From NCBI RefSeq assembly GCF_020564935.1, contig NZ_JAJCXB010000008.1, positions 124,001 through 188,000 on the forward strand: DNA of 64,000 nucleotides, given 5' to 3'. Under the pieces are notes generated by a model. It worked only from the letters and a program-made list of their open reading frames with translations. It was not told the origin of the DNA and searched no databases. Within the stretch, counting starts at the first letter, position 1, and the number at the start of each line of letters is the position of its first letter. Source of the stretch: Streptomyces pinistramenti (GTDB lineage Bacteria > Actinomycetota > Actinomycetes > Streptomycetales > Streptomycetaceae). Positions 8,371 through 15,459 of this stretch are shown here, piece after piece. The position numbers were made by a program, and so were the translations under genes.

Positions 8371-9149
8371 GTGCTCTCCTCGCGCAGCAGTCCGCTGCCT
8401 TCTGTTACCAGCTCGACCGCGGCCGCGACCACGTGCCAGAAGAGGTCCTGGCCCAGGTCGGCGGTGGCGCCCGAAGTGCTCGACAGGACGCCTTGGTTGG
8501 TGGTCCGTGCCACGTCGACGGGGTGCAGATAGACCCCCGGGCGGGGTGGGTCGGCGTGATCGGGGCGGGCGGCCGAGACCAGGTCGGGACGGAGGTAGAG
8601 CATCAGGCTGGTCTCGGTGATCCCCGCGTGCTCGGCGTGCCACCCCGGGAAGACCGGTACCCGTTCGGCCAGCCAGTCCGTGTCGACCAGGCTCCACCAG
8701 CTCAGCGCGATGAACTCCTTGCCCGCCGCGGCCGGCCGCCTGCCCACCTCGTCGAGGGCCTCGAACAGGAACGGCTCGTTCTCGAAGTGGCCGTTGACGA
8801 CGAGGAGCCGGTGCCACGGCAGAGCGCACAGCGACTCCAGCACGTCCACCAGGAAGGCCAGCAGGGACTGGCCGCGCACATGGACGGTGCCGGGGAAGGC
8901 CAGTCCGCCCCCGCTCTGCGGCAGCGACCGCGCCGCGATGGACTGTGCCGGCAGGGTCAGGGCCGTCAGCTCGTAGGCGATCTGCCGGGCGAACGCGTCG
9001 GCCAGGACGGTGTCCACGGACAACGGCAGGTGCGGGCCGTGCTGTTCGATGGATCCCACCGGCCACACCACGGTCTGCCCTGCGGTGGCCTCCAGAACGT
9101 CGGCGCTGCTCAGGTCGCACAGCTGCGGCCCGGCCGACCGGGGGGTCAC
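8367..9149 (-). CDS. Creatininase-family metallo-amidohydrolase
   Basis: This 260-residue protein shows the family's metal-binding pattern. WPVGSIEQHGPHLPLSVDTVLAD supplies Glu, His and Asp ligands, RLLVVNGHFENEP supplies the next His, and WHAEHAGITETSLML supplies a His and the catalytic/metal Glu. Family members include creatininase, the formamide hydrolase of purine/riboflavin metabolism and the mycofactocin peptidase MftE. It has GTGA and ATGA overlaps with both neighbours, so it is co-translated with the dihydroorotate-dehydrogenase-like and ATP-grasp genes. In a nucleobase-type pathway it could open a lactam or hydrolyse a formamide or amide. The substrate cannot be told from sequence. 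Confidence 0.82.
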   Translation of the reverse strand: MTPRSAGPQLCDLSSADVLEATAGQTVVWPVGSIEQHGPHLPLSVDTVLADAFARQIAYELTALTLPAQSIAARSLPQSGGGLAFPGTVHVRGQSLLAFLVDVLESLCALPWHRLLVVNGHFENEPFLFEALDEVGRRPAAAGKEFIALSWWSLVDTDWLAERVPVFPGWHAEHAGITETSLMLYLRPDLVSAARPDHADPPRPGVYLHPVDVARTTNQGVLSSTSGATADLGQDLFWHVVAAAVELVTEGSGLLREEST

Positions 9150-10045
9150 GGCCGCACCCGCTCGGGCCGGCCCGCTCCGGTGACGGGTTCCGAGCCGCGG
9201 CCGGGGTTCTCCGGTCCTGCGGTCTCGGCCACGATCCGGGCGAGCGTGGGGTACATGTCGGTGTGCAGCGCGGTGTAGACCTGGGCCGCCACCGCGCCGA
9301 CCTGCAGGTAGTCGTGCACGTCCCGGCCCGACTGGACGCCGCCCGAGCCCAGCACGGGCAGGGTGAAGCCGGCTCGGCGCAGCTTCCACAGGGCGGCCAG
9401 CACGAGTGGCTTGATGCCTGGTCCTGAGTAGCCGAAGACACCGCCGAGCCGGAGGTCGCCGGTCTCCGGGTGGACGGCGGCGGCGGGCAGGGTGTCGCTG
9501 ATGGTCACCGCGTCCGCGCCGGCTCGGGCGGCGGCGAACGCCCGCGCGTGCAGGCCCTCTCCGACGGCCAGCTTGACCGAGAACGGTGCCCGGGTCACGG
9601 CGCGGACGGCCGCGGTGTAGGCCTGCACCCGCTCGGGGGTGTCTTCGAGGCCGTCCTCCTCATTGAGGCAGGAGATGCCCAACTCCAGTGCCCGGCAGCC
9701 CGTCGCCTCCACCTGGGCCGCCAACTCGGCGAGTTCCGCCGGGCTGTCGGCGTGCAGCGAGGCGATGACCGGCAGCCGGTCCCGTGCCAGGTCGCGCAGG
9801 ATGCCCGCCCAGTGGTCGACGGACCGTTTGGAGTAGGTGGTGCTGTTGATCATTCCGGTGGGCAGCCGGAGGATGCGTTCGTCCAGGCCGGTCGGCGGGC
9901 TGGGGTGGATGGTTTTGGTGACCACCGCGCCCGCGCCGGTCTCCAGCAGTCTGCGGATGTTGCGCTCCTGGTCGGTGAGCAGGCCGGAGCCGATCACGAC
10001 CGGATTGGCCAGGCTCAGTCCCAGCACGTGCGTCGCGGCCGCCAC
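9146..10045 (-). CDS. Dihydroorotate dehydrogenase-like flavoenzyme
   Basis: This 299-residue TIM-barrel protein has the class 1 dihydroorotate/dihydropyrimidine dehydrogenase pattern: NPVVIGSGLLTDQERNIRRLLETGAGAVVTKTI at the start, GMINSTTYSK, CRALELGISCLNEED around the catalytic region, PFSVKLAVGEG with an FMN-contacting lysine, YSGPGIKPLVLAAL, and the phosphate-binding VLGSGGVQSGRDVHDYLQVGAVAAQVYTAL. The usual catalytic Cys/Ser position appears to be the Cys in GISCLNEE. It is probably not the housekeeping PyrD, because it lies in a special operon and starts with GTG one base after the preceding gene. Likely an ene-reductase or dehydrogenase on a pyrimidine-like or cyclic enone substrate. 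Confidence 0.8.
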   Translation of the reverse strand: MAAATHVLGLSLANPVVIGSGLLTDQERNIRRLLETGAGAVVTKTIHPSPPTGLDERILRLPTGMINSTTYSKRSVDHWAGILRDLARDRLPVIASLHADSPAELAELAAQVEATGCRALELGISCLNEEDGLEDTPERVQAYTAAVRAVTRAPFSVKLAVGEGLHARAFAAARAGADAVTISDTLPAAAVHPETGDLRLGGVFGYSGPGIKPLVLAALWKLRRAGFTLPVLGSGGVQSGRDVHDYLQVGAVAAQVYTALHTDMYPTLARIVAETAGPENPGRGSEPVTGAGRPERVRP

Positions 10046-10046
10046 G

Positions 10047-10562
10047 TCAGGCCGCTGTCCTGGTCCGGCCCAGCGTCGCCAGCACGCCGGTGACCAGCAG
10101 TGCCGGGTCCGCGGCGATCTCCTTGGCGGACAGGAACGTGGCGTCGGCGACCTTGGCGAGCCCCTTGAGCAGGTGGCTGGCCGACTCGGCGAAGGGCTGG
10201 TCGGTGACGCCCACGATGGGGCGGCCCAGCGCGCTGGCCCATCCCAGTTCGATGTGCGTGCCGTCCGTGCGCAGCAGGGTGCCGTCGAGCACCGGCAGCA
10301 CCGGCACGAACACGTCGCACTGGCGCATCCAGGCGTAGTCGCGTACGGACACTTCCTCGGGGGTGAATGAGGAGGTGTCGGCGCCGAATCGTTCGGCCAC
10401 GTGTGCGGAAAGCACGGTGGCGCCGGCCTGCCGCGCCTGGTCGATGGTCAGGCTCACGCAGTCGCGGATCGGCGCCGCCATCCCGCCGGGTACCAGGGCG
10501 TGCTGGATCGGGCCGCCGACGAACAGGGTGACGCCGCGCAGGGCGTCCGGGGTGACACTCAT
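10047..10562 (-). CDS. Nucleoside 2-deoxyribosyltransferase-like N-glycosidase
   Basis: This 171-residue protein has the Rossmann-like fold of the nucleoside deoxyribosyltransferase/CMP-hydrolase superfamily. The N-terminal strand LFVGGPIQHA is followed by DYAWMRQCDVFVPVLPVLDGT and the catalytic-type GTHIELGWASALGRPIVGVTD, whose Glu matches the nucleophile of the family. In nucleoside antibiotic clusters such enzymes (the MilB type) release a base from a nucleotide. The start ATG at 10562 lies behind an AAGGAG with a rather long 12-base spacer. It is the first gene of a five-gene leftward operon, so it may set the pathway's starting material. The substrate is unknown and other glycosidase-like roles are possible. 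Confidence 0.72.
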   Translation of the reverse strand: MSVTPDALRGVTLFVGGPIQHALVPGGMAAPIRDCVSLTIDQARQAGATVLSAHVAERFGADTSSFTPEEVSVRDYAWMRQCDVFVPVLPVLDGTLLRTDGTHIELGWASALGRPIVGVTDQPFAESASHLLKGLAKVADATFLSAKEIAADPALLVTGVLATLGRTRTAA

Positions 10563-10662
10563 GACTTTTCGAGGCTCCTTCGAAAGAGTCTGCCGACGAC
10601 CGTGCAATCGGGCGGACTTCGGTCACCGGAAGGGGAAAACGGGCAGCGCAATTACCTATGCG

Positions 10663-10680
10663 CTTGCGGTGAATCGCAAG
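10663..10680. promoter_or_regulatory. Inverted repeat CTTGCG-N6-CGCAAG
   Basis: The arms are perfect 6-base complements around GTGAAT, about 100 bases upstream of the first leftward biosynthetic gene. It could be an operator or an RNA hairpin in the leader. No regulator can be assigned. Confidence 0.35.
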
Positions 10681-10723
10681 GGAGGCCGGGTATGGGGCGC
10701 GACGGTTTCAACGGGGCGCCCGG

Positions 10724-10764
10724 TTGCCTACTCGTCCCGCACTCCGCGTCCATCAGGTAGGCAA
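10724..10764. promoter_or_regulatory. Long-spaced inverted repeat TTGCCTAC / GTAGGCAA
   Basis: Two perfect 8-base arms (10724-10731 and 10757-10764) are separated by 25 bases. They sit in the divergent promoter region of the two operons. The spacing would suit two half-sites on the same DNA face or a looped RNA. The role is inferred only from position. Confidence 0.35.
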
Positions 10765-11238
10765 ATAGACGGCCCGAGACTAGTCCGGGGCGTTTTGACG
10801 CCACAAGTGCCATATCCGCCAAGCGGAGGTCTGCGACAAATTGAACATAAGCCGCATAAGCGTCGGCGGAAAGCCTGATTCCGCCGCCCCGGAAAAGCGC
10901 CACCAAGGCCAGTTCAAGGGCTTGCGCGGCGGCCAAGGGAGTCGCTTCAAGCCGTATCCATAACATTATACGAACGGCCTGAATAATCCCGAACTCGCGC
11001 ATAAAGCCTTTGCGGCTCGACGCGCAAAGATGAATGACAGGTAAAATCAGAGGCCGCATTGACAGGCGGCAAAGTCTCCCCTAGCTTCGATTGACATGCG
11101 TGACTGACGCCGTCGCATTCCCGATCGGCGTCTGTTCACTTCCGGCCCATTTGCAGCCGTGTTCTCATCCGTATTTCTCGCGCACCGGAAACCCGGCCGC
11201 GGCCTTTCGGATAGACCCACCCAGAGGGGAAAGTTCTG

Positions 11239-11508
11239 GTGAACTCTTTACAGACCATCAAGCGAATTCTGAGCTCCGATGTACTGGTGGAGGTGCCGAT
11301 CGACCAGATGCGGCTCGACGACAGGCTGCGCGAGGGCTACGGCATGGACTCACTCGGCTTCGTGGAACTGCGCGTGCAGTGTGAGGAGGCATTCGGCATC
11401 GACATCCCCGACGAGGCAATCGCCGCAGGGGAGTTGTCCACCCTCGGCGACGTACTCGCGCTGGTCGAGCGGCTGTCGGGGGCCGACCAGTCCCCGGCCA
11501 CCGCGTGA
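11239..11508 (+). CDS. Acyl carrier protein (type II PKS-like)
   Basis: This 89-residue protein has the phosphopantetheine site GMDSLGF with Ser38, and the acidic helix-2 neighbourhood (ELRVQCEEAFGIDIPDE) of type II PKS and fatty acid carriers. The start is GTG behind GAGGGGAAAG. The fourth codon is TTA, a rare leucine codon in Streptomyces whose translation depends on the bldA tRNA. Its stop overlaps the aminotransferase start (GTGA), and it heads a chain of eight coupled genes. It would carry the growing acyl chain from loading by the AMP-ligase through condensation, dehydration, reduction and transamination, as Cfa1 and AmcB do in the coronafacic acid and cispentacin systems. Confidence 0.9.
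   Translation: MNSLQTIKRILSSDVLVEVPIDQMRLDDRLREGYGMDSLGFVELRVQCEEAFGIDIPDEAIAAGELSTLGDVLALVERLSGADQSPATA
11248..11250 (+). promoter_or_regulatory. TTA (bldA-type) codon, codon 4 of the ACP gene
   Basis: The in-frame series GTG AAC TCT TTA CAG is read directly from the sequence. In Streptomyces the only tRNA for UUA is the developmentally controlled bldA product. A TTA this close to the start could gate the whole coupled operon. Confidence 0.8.
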
Positions 11509-12890
11509 GCGCGGCGCCGGCCGCCCGCGACGACCACCCCGTGGATCCGGCCGGCGTGCTGACGCGCGGCACGGACCTGCACCTCAACCACTACGGGGCG
11601 GCGCGGCTGCCGTTCGCCTGCGTGGGCGGGCGCGGCCTGGAGCTGGACATGGTCGACCTGAGCCCGGAACGCCGGGGCAGGCGGCTGCGGTTGCTGGACG
11701 CCAGCGGCGGCTACGCCAGCGCGACGCTGGGCGGCGACCACCCGGTCGTACGGGCGGCGCTGGCACGCGGCACCGGGGTCGGCAACGTCACCGACGAAGT
11801 GGGTTCGCTGGAACGGGCGGAACTCCTCGACCGGCTCTTCGGCCCCGGCGGGCTGTGGACCGACCACTTCCCCGCGGGGCAGTATCACGTCAGCGGGCGA
11901 AGCTCCGGCTCGGAGGGAAACGAGCTGGCGTTGCGGCTCGTGCTGGAGTCCCGGTTCGACGGCCGGCGGCTGCGCCACCGTCCGGGCAAGGAGCGGCGCG
12001 ACACCATCCTGGCCTTCCAGGGCGCCTGGCACGGCTGGACCGGCGGGCTGGTGCCGCTGCTCAACCGCAGGCACTACCGGACCGGGCTGCCCGGGACGGA
12101 GGCCGAAGGCCCGTACGGCGTCCGGGTCGAACACATCCCGTTCGGCGACTTCGACGCCCTGGCGGAGTTCTTCGCCGCCTCCGCCGACCGACTGCTGGCC
12201 GTGGTGGTCGAGCCGATCCAGGGCGACGCGGGCATCCTTGCGCCTCCGCCCGGTTACCTGCGTGAACTCGCGCGGCGGTGCACGGCGGACGACGTGCTGC
12301 TGGTGGCCGACGAGGTGCTGACGTTCGCCAAGACCGGCAGCTGGTTCGCCATGCGCGACGCGGACGGGCCGGTGCCCACCGACATCACCGTCATCGGCAA
12401 ATTCCTGGGCATGGGCGTGGTGTCCACATCGATGGTGATCGCCCGCGAGGATCTGGCCGTCCGCGCCTCCGGCGCCGTCAGCACCTCCGATCTGCGGCCG
12501 CTGAACTGCGCGGTGATCCGCGACGGCATCGAGCACATCGAGGCCGAAGGACTGCTGCGGAGGTCGGCCGATGTCGGCGTGCATCTGGCCAAGCAGCTCG
12601 ACACCGCTCTGGTGGGCCGTCATCCGGACGTGTTCACCGAGGTCCGCGGGACCGGGAGCATGCTCGGCGTGGAGCTGACCGCCGCGGCGGCGGGCCGGAT
12701 CGGCGCGCTGCGCAGCGCGCTGGTCGAAGCGGGTGTGTACGCGGAGTTCATGGCGGGCGCGGGGAAACGATCCGACGGCCGGCGCTACGTCCACCCCACC
12801 CTGCGGATCGTGCTGCCGCTGATCGCCGACGGGACGCAGGCAGGCGAGATCGTGGACCGGGTGGCGGCAGGCGCCAGGGCACTGCGGTGA
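11505..12890 (+). CDS. Class III PLP-dependent aminotransferase
   Basis: This 461-residue protein belongs to the class III (ornithine/glutamate-semialdehyde) group. Visible elements are SGRSSGSEGNELALRLV in the cofactor phosphate region, ILAFQGAWHGWTGG, VVVEPIQGDAGILAPPPGYL, LLVADEVLTFAKTG with the PLP-binding Asp, and VIGKFLGMGVVSTSM carrying the Schiff-base lysine (about residue 299). The GTG start overlaps the ACP stop. In a cispentacin-like route this enzyme would transaminate a beta-keto group, most likely on the carrier-bound cyclopentane, to give a beta-amino acid. Aminomutase activity is a less likely alternative. Confidence 0.88.
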   Translation: MSAAPAARDDHPVDPAGVLTRGTDLHLNHYGAARLPFACVGGRGLELDMVDLSPERRGRRLRLLDASGGYASATLGGDHPVVRAALARGTGVGNVTDEVGSLERAELLDRLFGPGGLWTDHFPAGQYHVSGRSSGSEGNELALRLVLESRFDGRRLRHRPGKERRDTILAFQGAWHGWTGGLVPLLNRRHYRTGLPGTEAEGPYGVRVEHIPFGDFDALAEFFAASADRLLAVVVEPIQGDAGILAPPPGYLRELARRCTADDVLLVADEVLTFAKTGSWFAMRDADGPVPTDITVIGKFLGMGVVSTSMVIAREDLAVRASGAVSTSDLRPLNCAVIRDGIEHIEAEGLLRRSADVGVHLAKQLDTALVGRHPDVFTEVRGTGSMLGVELTAAAAGRIGALRSALVEAGVYAEFMAGAGKRSDGRRYVHPTLRIVLPLIADGTQAGEIVDRVAAGARALR

Positions 12891-13450
12891 GCGCGGGGTT
12901 CCGCACCCGGATCGAGCATGTCGACACCGACGCGACCGGGATCGTGCATTTCTCCCGCTACACCTCACTGATGGAAACCGCGGGCACCGAACACCTCGAA
13001 GCGCATGACGCGGGCCTGACCGCCTTCAGCGCGGCGGGCGTAGACCTGGTCGCCGCCGAACTGCGGGTGACCTATCTCCACAGCGCCGTCTACCGCGACG
13101 TGATCACCGGAGACACCCGGGTCGATCACGTCGGCGCGGCCTGGTTCAGGCTCGCGGTGCGCCTGCTGCGCGAGGAGGAGGACGACGTCCGCACTCCGCT
13201 GGTGACCGGCGACCTCGTCTTCGCCGCCGTCGACCCCGACACCCGGCGCGCGGTGCCCCTGCCGGCGCCGCTGCGACAGACCCTGAGAGGAATCGTCCCG
13301 GATGCGGCACACGAACGAATCGGCACCCCCTCCCGCAGCGCACTCTCCCGCGGCGGTCCGCACGGCCCGGCCGCTGGGCACCTCGGCAATCGCCGCTCTG
13401 GTGCGCGGACGCCATCCCCGGCTGTTCATCGACCGGGTACTGGACCATGA
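12887..13450 (+). CDS. Hot-dog thioesterase (4HBT-like)
   Basis: The reading frame codes for 187 residues. The first 140 form a 4-hydroxybenzoyl-CoA-thioesterase-like hot-dog domain: RIEHVDTDATGIVHFSRYTSLMETAGTEHL contains the catalytic-type Asp and the long helix, followed by VAAELRVTYLHSAVYRDVITGDTRVDHVG. The last 50 or so residues are low-complexity and run antiphase through the start of the next gene. The stop lies 149 bases inside the dehydratase frame, unlike the 4-base overlaps elsewhere in this operon. The GTG start overlaps the aminotransferase stop. It probably hydrolyses the finished acyl chain from the ACP. Confidence 0.8.
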   Translation: MSAGFRTRIEHVDTDATGIVHFSRYTSLMETAGTEHLEAHDAGLTAFSAAGVDLVAAELRVTYLHSAVYRDVITGDTRVDHVGAAWFRLAVRLLREEEDDVRTPLVTGDLVFAAVDPDTRRAVPLPAPLRQTLRGIVPDAAHERIGTPSRSALSRGGPHGPAAGHLGNRRSGARTPSPAVHRPGTGP

Positions 13451-13841
13451 GCCCGGCGAGTTCCTGCGCAGCATGTTCGCCGTATCGGCGGAGATGAGCG
13501 CGCTGTCCGGGCACCTGCCCGAGCGCGGCCTGGCCCCGGGGGTGATTCTGCCCGGCAGCCACACCATGCAGGCTTTCGCCCAATCCGGCGTCCTGCTCTA
13601 CCAGTTGAGCAGCGCCCCGCTCGCCGACGACGAGGTGACCCTGGTCGGCACGGTCAAGTCCCGCTTCCTCGCCCCGGTCGTGCCAGGCGACCAGGTCGTG
13701 CTCGACGTACGCGCGGACCGGCTGTCCGGCCACACCTTCATCTTCTCCGCCACGGTGACCGTGGAGGGCCGGTCGGTCGCCGGGTTCCGCGGCGCGATGA
13801 GCCGGGCGAAGGTCGATCCCGCGCGGGCCCGGCCGTGGTGA
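13302..13841 (+). CDS. FabZ/Cfa2-like hot-dog dehydratase, unusual active site
   Basis: This 179-residue protein has recognisable FabZ landmarks (LFIDRVLDHEPGEFLR, GHLPERGLAPGVILPGS, TMQAFAQSG). Aligned by eye, the FabZ catalytic histidine (PHRYP) corresponds to Gly in RGRHP, with a His two positions later. The catalytic Glu (LEAMAQ) corresponds to Gln in MQAFAQ after a five-residue insertion. The ATG at 13302 has AGAGGAA ahead of it and lies inside the thioesterase frame; the domain itself must begin before the thioesterase stop. It would act like Cfa2 in dehydrating the ring or chain, or may have a changed role. The hot-dog fold is secure, the chemistry is not. Confidence 0.75.
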   Translation: MRHTNESAPPPAAHSPAAVRTARPLGTSAIAALVRGRHPRLFIDRVLDHEPGEFLRSMFAVSAEMSALSGHLPERGLAPGVILPGSHTMQAFAQSGVLLYQLSSAPLADDEVTLVGTVKSRFLAPVVPGDQVVLDVRADRLSGHTFIFSATVTVEGRSVAGFRGAMSRAKVDPARARPW

Positions 13842-14944
13842 CCCCGGTGATCACCGGGCTGGCCTGGGACACTCCGCTGGGCCGGGACCTGGACGCGGTG
13901 TGGGAGCGGCTGTGCGCGGGCGATTCGGGCCTGGCGCCCGTCGACTCGCCGCACCCGTTGCGCAACAACCTCGCCGCCGTCATCGATGCGGTGCCGTACG
14001 GTACGCCGCCGGGCAAGCGCCAACGGCTGCTCGCCACCCGGGCGTTGGCCGCGGCCTTCGCGGACGCCGGTCTTCCCACGGCCGACCCCGAGGCCGGCCT
14101 GGTGCTGGGCACCAGCTTCGGCGCCTCCCTGGACGAGGCGGAGCCGACGCTGCACGCCTGGGCCGACGACGCGGCGGCGGACATCGGGCATCCCGGCACG
14201 CCGGTGTGCGTGATGACCGCGTGCTCCGCGGGGTCGGACGCCATCGCTCTCGCGCACACCCTGGTGCGCGCGGGCAGGCATCGCGTCTGTGTGGCGGGCG
14301 GGGTGGACGTGGTCACCGAGGCCAAGCGGCTCGGTCATTCCGCGCTGGGCACCATGAGTCCCACCGGCCTGCGGGCGTTCGACCGGGCACGCGACGGGAT
14401 GCTGCTCGGCGAGGGCGCGGCCTTCGTGGTGGTCGAGCACCCCGACTCCGCCCGGGAACGCGGCGCCCGGGTGTACGCCCGGCTGCGCGGCGCCGGCGCG
14501 GCCAACGACGCCGCCGGGCTCACCGCGCCGGATCCGTCCGGCCGCGCCGTGGTGCGCGCGGTGGAACGCTGCCTGGCGTCGGCGGACCTGGCACCCGCGG
14601 ACGTCGCGGTGGTCAACGCGCACGGGACCGGGACGCCGCTCAACGACGAGGTCGAGGCGCGCAGTCTGCTCGAACTCTTCGGTGACGACGGCCCGTTGAT
14701 GTTCGCCACCAAGGGGGCGTTCGGGCACAGCCTGGGCGCGACCGGGGCCATCGAGGCCGTCGCGACGGTACTGGCACTGCGCGACCGACGGGTTCCACCG
14801 GTCATCGGGCTGAGCGATCCGGTGGCACCGCTGCGGCTGGCAACGGGATCGGCGCAACCCGTTGGCGTCGGCGCCGGATTGAGCCTGACGCTGGGTTTCG
14901 GCGGGTTCAACACGTGTCTGCTGTTCGAAGGGGTGAGGGAGTGA
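13838..14944 (+). CDS. Beta-ketoacyl synthase (type II, FabF/Cfa3-like)
   Basis: This 368-residue ketosynthase has an intact catalytic triad: Cys129 in VMTACSAGSDAI, His262 in NAHGTGTPLND and His297 in KGAFGHSLGATGAIE. The C-terminal LTLGFGGFNTCLLFEG is also typical. It is somewhat shorter than FabF. The GTG at 13838 overlaps the dehydratase stop; a second GTG at 13835 is equally in frame. The next gene encodes a half-size ketosynthase-like protein, matching the KS plus partner arrangement of Cfa3/Cfa4 and AmcF/AmcG, where the pair performs one two-carbon extension and ring closure on the ACP. The expected extender is malonyl-ACP. Confidence 0.88.
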   Translation: MTPVITGLAWDTPLGRDLDAVWERLCAGDSGLAPVDSPHPLRNNLAAVIDAVPYGTPPGKRQRLLATRALAAAFADAGLPTADPEAGLVLGTSFGASLDEAEPTLHAWADDAAADIGHPGTPVCVMTACSAGSDAIALAHTLVRAGRHRVCVAGGVDVVTEAKRLGHSALGTMSPTGLRAFDRARDGMLLGEGAAFVVVEHPDSARERGARVYARLRGAGAANDAAGLTAPDPSGRAVVRAVERCLASADLAPADVAVVNAHGTGTPLNDEVEARSLLELFGDDGPLMFATKGAFGHSLGATGAIEAVATVLALRDRRVPPVIGLSDPVAPLRLATGSAQPVGVGAGLSLTLGFGGFNTCLLFEGVRE

Positions 14945-15459
14945 CAGTCGTGCCGCCGGGCGCGCGGGTGCTGGGTTCGGCGACGGTGGTCGCCGACGAC
15001 CCGGCCGAGCACGCGGTGAACAAGCCGTCCTTCTACGCCGACCCGGCGGCCTGGCTGATCGCCGCGACCGTGGACCGGGCACTGGCCGACTGCGCCGAGC
15101 CCGTACTGGACGCCGCCGACGACACCGGGATTCTGGTCATGAGCGCGACCGGGAGCGAGCGGACGATGCGCCGCATCGCCGCGTCGGTGCCCAGATCCCG
15201 GGTGTCGCCGCTGCGCTTCGCCGGAGCGAATCCCGGGGTGCTGGCCGGGCTGCCCGCCCTGCGCCACGGGCTGCGCGGGCCGTCACTGCTGCTGGCGGCG
15301 CACCCGGACCAGGCCACCCCCGTGGCGTTCACGGTGATCGGCGGATGGCTCGCGGACGGCCACGCCCGGCACGTCCTCCTGGTCGGCCTCCAATCGGCCG
15401 AGGGCGACGGGCAGGTCTGCCGCTGCCTGGTCCTGACCGGCACCGGGGCGGACCGGTGA
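14941..15459 (+). CDS. Half-size ketosynthase-like partner without active-site Cys
   Basis: This 172-residue protein aligns only with the N-terminal half of ketosynthases: DDTGILVMSATGSERTMRRIAA, NPGVLAGLPALRHGLRGPSLLLAAHPDQAT, WLADGHARHVLLVGLQ. Where a ketosynthase has TACSSG, this protein has AAHPDQA, so the nucleophilic cysteine is absent, as in chain-length factors. The C-terminal thiolase half with both histidines is missing. It overlaps the ketosynthase stop by GTGA and is followed directly by the AMP-ligase. Position and size match the Cfa4/AmcG-type partner, so a heterodimer with the ketosynthase is the working model. This depends on synteny as much as on sequence. Confidence 0.7.
   Translation: MTVVPPGARVLGSATVVADDPAEHAVNKPSFYADPAAWLIAATVDRALADCAEPVLDAADDTGILVMSATGSERTMRRIAASVPRSRVSPLRFAGANPGVLAGLPALRHGLRGPSLLLAAHPDQATPVAFTVIGGWLADGHARHVLLVGLQSAEGDGQVCRCLVLTGTGADR

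Larger units (their letters stand above)
10563..11238. promoter_or_regulatory. Divergent, AT-richer promoter region of the two biosynthetic operons
   Basis: This 676-base gap is visibly poorer in GC than its surroundings and separates the leftward ligase/exporter operon from the rightward ketosynthase operon. It carries at least two inverted repeats, listed separately. A 135-residue leftward frame (10652-11059) is open but uses codons unlike its neighbours (TTA, ATA, many A/T third bases) and matches nothing I recognise. The region is therefore best read as regulatory, possibly containing one small unknown gene. A GAGGGGAAAG ribosome site precedes the ACP start at 11239. No cluster-situated regulator gene is adjacent. 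Confidence 0.6.

Noticed and set aside
9146-10045. Housekeeping pyrimidine gene pyrD
   Set aside because: The fold matches, but the gene is in a five-gene special operon between a glycosidase-like and an amidohydrolase gene, without other pyr genes, so a secondary-metabolism role is preferred.
10652-11059. 135-residue leftward open frame in the divergent promoter region
   Set aside because: Codon use is unlike every confident gene here (TTA, ATA, many A/T third bases), no family is recognisable, and the frame lies over inverted repeats. It was kept as regulatory DNA rather than called a gene.
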